Source of the DNA: Paenibacillus faecis
GTDB taxonomy: Bacteria > Bacillota > Bacilli > Paenibacillales > Paenibacillaceae
Direction of reading: 5' to 3'
Length of the DNA: 64,000 nucleotides
NCBI RefSeq assembly: GCF_008084145.1
Contig: NZ_VSDO01000005.1
Span: forward strand, 124,001 to 188,000
Positions within the stretch are counted from its first letter, which is position 1, and the number at the start of each line of letters is the position of its first letter. Both the position numbers and the translations under genes were made by a program. Positions 61,880 through 64,000 of the stretch are shown one piece after another. The notes beneath the pieces are model-generated. The model had not been told where the DNA came from. It saw nothing but the letters and a program-made list of their open reading frames with translations, and made no database searches.

Positions 61880-62131
61880 TCATTCCGATTCTTCGCCCAA
61901 CAATTCCCGGACGGAAACATCCAGCGCTTTGGCGATCGCAACGACTTCGTAGTCCTGAACAAGCCGATACTGCCCTTCCAGACGCGAAAGGCTCGTTGGA
62001 CTGATGTCGAGACCAGCCGTTTGCAGTCTGGCGAGAAACTCCTTCTGTTTCATCCCCTTTGCCTTGCGGATGGCAACGACTCTCACGCCGATTATATTTT
62101 TGTCGCCTGGCGGTTCTTTACGATGTTTCAT
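61880..62131 (-). CDS. Cro/CI-type HTH repressor
   Basis: This 83-residue protein has an XRE-type helix-turn-helix (GVRVVAIRKAKGMKQKEFLARL, then ISPTSLSRLEGQYR and AIAKALDVSVRELLGE). It is the only minus-strand gene in the transfer region and probably represses transfer genes. ATG 62131 follows GAGGTG on the minus strand and is preferred over the start at 62146. The A/T-rich divergent spacer to 62301 should contain its operator. Confidence 0.85.
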   Translation of the reverse strand: MKHRKEPPGDKNIIGVRVVAIRKAKGMKQKEFLARLQTAGLDISPTSLSRLEGQYRLVQDYEVVAIAKALDVSVRELLGEESE

Positions 62132-62300
62132 TTGTATGCACCTCACATTACAAGCAAAATTGTACGTGAGTGCATCGTTGTTTTAATGCGAATATCGCAT
62201 TAAAATGAAATAAACCGATTTACGCAATAAAATAGAGAGGTAATCTATCTTTCAGACAGCCAGGAACGCCGATCTAATGAAGACACGGGGAGGCCGACCG

Positions 62301-62486
62301 ATGACACGTTTGCTTGGTCAATTGGAGGAGGAAAGAAGAAAGTTGAACGAACTTGGGAAAAAATCTCTTGATCAGGGAATTCCTCTGTTTGAGAATGAGG
62401 CGGTTCAGGCTCAAAGCCGGAAGGTGGACGAATGGATTGTCCAGTGGCTTCAAAGGAAGTCCGGACGAGAGCATCAGTTGCGCTAG
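62301..62486 (+). CDS. Spo0E-like aspartyl-phosphate phosphatase
   Basis: This 61-residue helical hairpin protein has LLGQLEEERRKLNELG and a second helix with EAVQAQSRKVDEWIVQW. The pattern S-x-x-V-D in the second helix resembles the Spo0E family signature (SQxLD), which removes phosphate from Spo0A. If active it would delay host sporulation. ATG 62301 follows GGGGAGGC. The match is by motif only and one position differs from the usual signature. Confidence 0.55.
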   Translation: MTRLLGQLEEERRKLNELGKKSLDQGIPLFENEAVQAQSRKVDEWIVQWLQRKSGREHQLR

Positions 62487-62516
62487 ATCGCATTCGCACA
62501 AGGAGGGGGGATGTCA

Positions 62517-62873
62517 ATGGAGTTTCCGTTATGGTTTCAAAATGCGATCCAGCGGCGGCTGGACCACGTTTCGGCTCGGATCGAACACCATCCCGAGTTG
62601 CGTAGATGTCGCGATGAAGAGGAATCGGCTTTTCAAGCGATGTTTTCCGGCGTGGATATGACGCAGTTGCCGGCGTTTATGGAATGGGAGGATAAGCACC
62701 ATTTTAAACAGTCGATTATGAATGAATGGTTATATTTGCAAGGCATGCGAGACGGCGCTCAGCTTGTATTTGCGCTTTTGGCCGATCCTCTTCCATCCGG
62801 CGATGAGGTGTTGGCAAGATCGAAAAAGACAGAGCCAACAACGGTTCAACCGGAGGATGGGACCGAGTTGTAG
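62517..62873 (+). CDS. Small ICE hypothetical protein
   Basis: This 118-residue, mainly helical, acidic protein contains AFMEWEDKHHFKQSIMNEWLYLQGMRDGAQLVFALL, a pattern of helical proteins often found near ICE transfer regulators (compare DUF6809-like). ATG 62517 follows AAGGAGGGGGG. No function is recognised. Confidence 0.5.
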   Translation: MEFPLWFQNAIQRRLDHVSARIEHHPELRRCRDEEESAFQAMFSGVDMTQLPAFMEWEDKHHFKQSIMNEWLYLQGMRDGAQLVFALLADPLPSGDEVLARSKKTEPTTVQPEDGTEL

Positions 62874-62907
62874 ACCACAGTGAGCATCGTTTATGGGAGG
62901 ACTTTAA

Positions 62908-63273
62908 ATGGAAGTGAAAATCAACCGGGAAATCCGGGATTATACGGAAAGCTTATACTTTGGACTGTCCTTGCGGCAGTTCTTTTTTTCTGTGCTGGCT
63001 GTTGGCGTGGCGATCGGACTATATTTTGGACTGCGCGGCCGCTTTGGCTTGGAAACGCTCAGCTGGATGTGCATTTTGGGGGCTGCGCCCTGCGCAGCCT
63101 TGGGTTTCATCAGCTATCACGGCATGACGGCCGAGCAGCTGCTTTGGGCGTATGTGAAATCGGAATTTCTGCTGCCAAGACGCTTCGTCTTCTATTCGAC
63201 CAATGTCTATGTTGAAGCGCTGAAAAAGAACATGCATAGTTACGAGCAGGAAAGGATGAAGCGCCATGATTAA
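62908..63273 (+). CDS. prgI: PrgI-family (VirB3-like) protein
   Basis: This 121-residue protein has the PrgI start (EVKINREIRDYTESLYFGLSLRQ), two membrane helices (about 24-41 and 52-70) and the conserved KSEFLLPRRF near the end. PrgI is the VirB3-like partner of VirB4 in Gram-positive T4SS. GGGAGGAC precedes ATG 62908. Its stop overlaps the virB4 start. Confidence 0.88.
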   Translation: MEVKINREIRDYTESLYFGLSLRQFFFSVLAVGVAIGLYFGLRGRFGLETLSWMCILGAAPCAALGFISYHGMTAEQLLWAYVKSEFLLPRRFVFYSTNVYVEALKKNMHSYEQERMKRHD

Positions 63274-64000
63274 AACGCTCAGACGCATCATCAAGCAGGA
63301 CAAGGAACGATTTGTCATTCCGAAAGGCGTTCAGCAAGTCATCCCGATTCGCGCCCTCTGGCCGGACGGGATTTTTTTTGTCGGCAACAAGTTCTCCAAA
63401 TCGTATCGGTTCGAGGATATCAACTACGCCGTAGCGTCCAGAGAAGACAAGGAAGCGATGTTTTTGTCTTATTCCGAGTTGCTCAATTCCTTCGACAGCG
63501 GAGCGACCACGAAAATTACAATCCATAACCGGCGTTTGAATCGGGCCGATTTTGAAAGCTCGATTCTGATTCCGCTTCGGGAGGATCATCTAGATGTGTA
63601 CCGGCAGGAGTACAACGAGATGTTGCTCGCAAAGGCCATCGGCGCAAACGGTACGATTCAGGAAAAGTACGTTACCATTTCTGTGGTCAAGAAAAATGTG
63701 GAGGAAGCCCGTCAATATTTCGCAAGGGTCGGAACCGAACTGATGACGCATTTTTCCCGTCTCGGTTCCAAATGTATCGAACTGGATGCAACCGACCGTC
63801 TGCGCATTTTCCATGATTTCTTTCGGATCGGCGAGGAAGCGGATTTTCGTTTCCATTTGTCCGAAACGATGCGCAAGGGTCATGATTTCAAGGACTACAT
63901 TTGCCCGGATACGTTCGAGTTTGAAAAAGATCATTTTCGGATGGGCAACTTTTTTGGCCGCGTCATCTTTCTGCGGGAATACGCCAGCTATATAAAGGAC
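63266..64000 (+). CDS. VirB4/TraE-type ATPase, N-terminal part (runs off the window)
   Basis: The frame from ATG 63266 to the window end codes 245 residues and has no stop. The N-terminal part has the VirB4 features of this family (IPIRALWPDGIFFVGNKFSKSYRFEDINY, given in part, and DFKDYICPDTFEFEKDHF). The Walker motifs would lie beyond the window. It is the largest ATPase of the mating channel, next to PrgI as usual. It overlaps prgI by eight bases. Confidence 0.9.
   Translation, partial: MIKTLRRIIKQDKERFVIPKGVQQVIPIRALWPDGIFFVGNKFSKSYRFEDINYAVASREDKEAMFLSYSELLNSFDSGATTKITIHNRRLNRADFESSILIPLREDHLDVYRQEYNEMLLAKAIGANGTIQEKYVTISVVKKNVEEARQYFARVGTELMTHFSRLGSKCIELDATDRLRIFHDFFRIGEEADFRFHLSETMRKGHDFKDYICPDTFEFEKDHFRMGNFFGRVIFLREYASYIKD

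Larger units (their letters stand above)
21270..64000. mobile_element. Integrative conjugative element, left part (right end outside window)
   Basis: From the end of the rRNA methyltransferase gene onward the gene set is that of a Firmicute ICE: ParA/ParB, polyvalent methylase-helicase, DUF3991/Toprim, MobC, relaxase, PcfB, VirD4, Maff2/VirB2, TrbL/VirB6, PrgI/VirB3 and VirB4. The left edge is inferred from the host gene's use as an attachment gene elsewhere and from the abrupt compositional change after about 21,290; no attachment repeat can be confirmed because the right end is missing. The integrase is not in this window. The order of the transfer genes resembles Tn1549-like elements. Confidence 0.8.

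Noticed and set aside
1-64000. tRNA or rRNA genes
   Set aside because: I looked for cloverleaf-like and conserved rRNA stretches, including at the element end and in the long spacers, and saw none.

Overview
The window looks like a piece of a Paenibacillaceae-type (Bacillales) chromosome carrying the left part of a large integrative conjugative element (ICE). The host genes (YerB, YerC, YqfQ/VrrA-like, DgkB, SirB/CbiX, DUF47-Pit pair, a ytr-like GntR/ABC operon, a copper-amine-oxidase-N-domain protein) are typical of that group, and the backbone appears fairly GC-rich. This is a judgement from gene content, since no rRNA or marker gene is present.

Chromosomal part (1 to about 21,300): the end of purD; a repeat-rich spacer; a small YjzC-like gene; ilvA; a palindrome-rich spacer; a ytr-like operon (two ABC ATPases, two permeases, one GntR regulator, one secreted erythromycin-esterase-family protein) behind a promoter with a palindromic operator; a DUF1129 membrane protein; an alpha/beta hydrolase; a LigB-type dioxygenase; DoxX; YerB lipoprotein; DUF47 plus Pit phosphate transporter; CorA; a YqfQ-like protein; YerC; a CbiX-type chelatase; diacylglycerol kinase; and a RumA/RlmD-family 23S rRNA m5U methyltransferase.

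Element part (about 21,270 to beyond 64,000): the rumA/rlmD 3' end is a known ICE insertion site in other Firmicutes, and everything downstream is foreign in character. The order is an AT-rich AAA-ATPase/subtilase pair resembling IetA/IetS, ParA and ParB, two small ICE genes, then a run of about 15 kb resembling a Tad/type IV pilus machine (SAF-domain CpaB-like protein, two MinD/CpaE-like P-loop relatives, a CpaF/TadA-like ATPase, a double TadB/C-like platform protein, four small N-terminally anchored pilin-like proteins, a copper-amine-oxidase-N secreted protein and a 1272-aa secreted protein). Next come an HTH protein and a giant polyvalent methylase/SNF2-helicase gene. That gene is split by a 2528-bp group II intron and carries a TnpV gene in another reading frame. 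Then follow a DUF3991/Toprim protein, a Phd/ParE-type toxin-antitoxin pair, a candidate oriT, MobC, a MobP-type relaxase, PcfB, an ArdC-like protein, VirD4, a VirB2-like Maff2 protein, a TrbL/VirB6 protein, a divergent HTH repressor, a Spo0E-like protein, PrgI (VirB3) and the start of VirB4. The integrase and right end are outside the window.

The element thus appears to combine partition, conjugative transfer, a surface-filament machine, stability/defence cargo and a sporulation-phosphorelay modulator. Several terminator-like hairpins lie inside or between its co-directional genes, two of them pairing up as near-copies around the two cargo cassettes.
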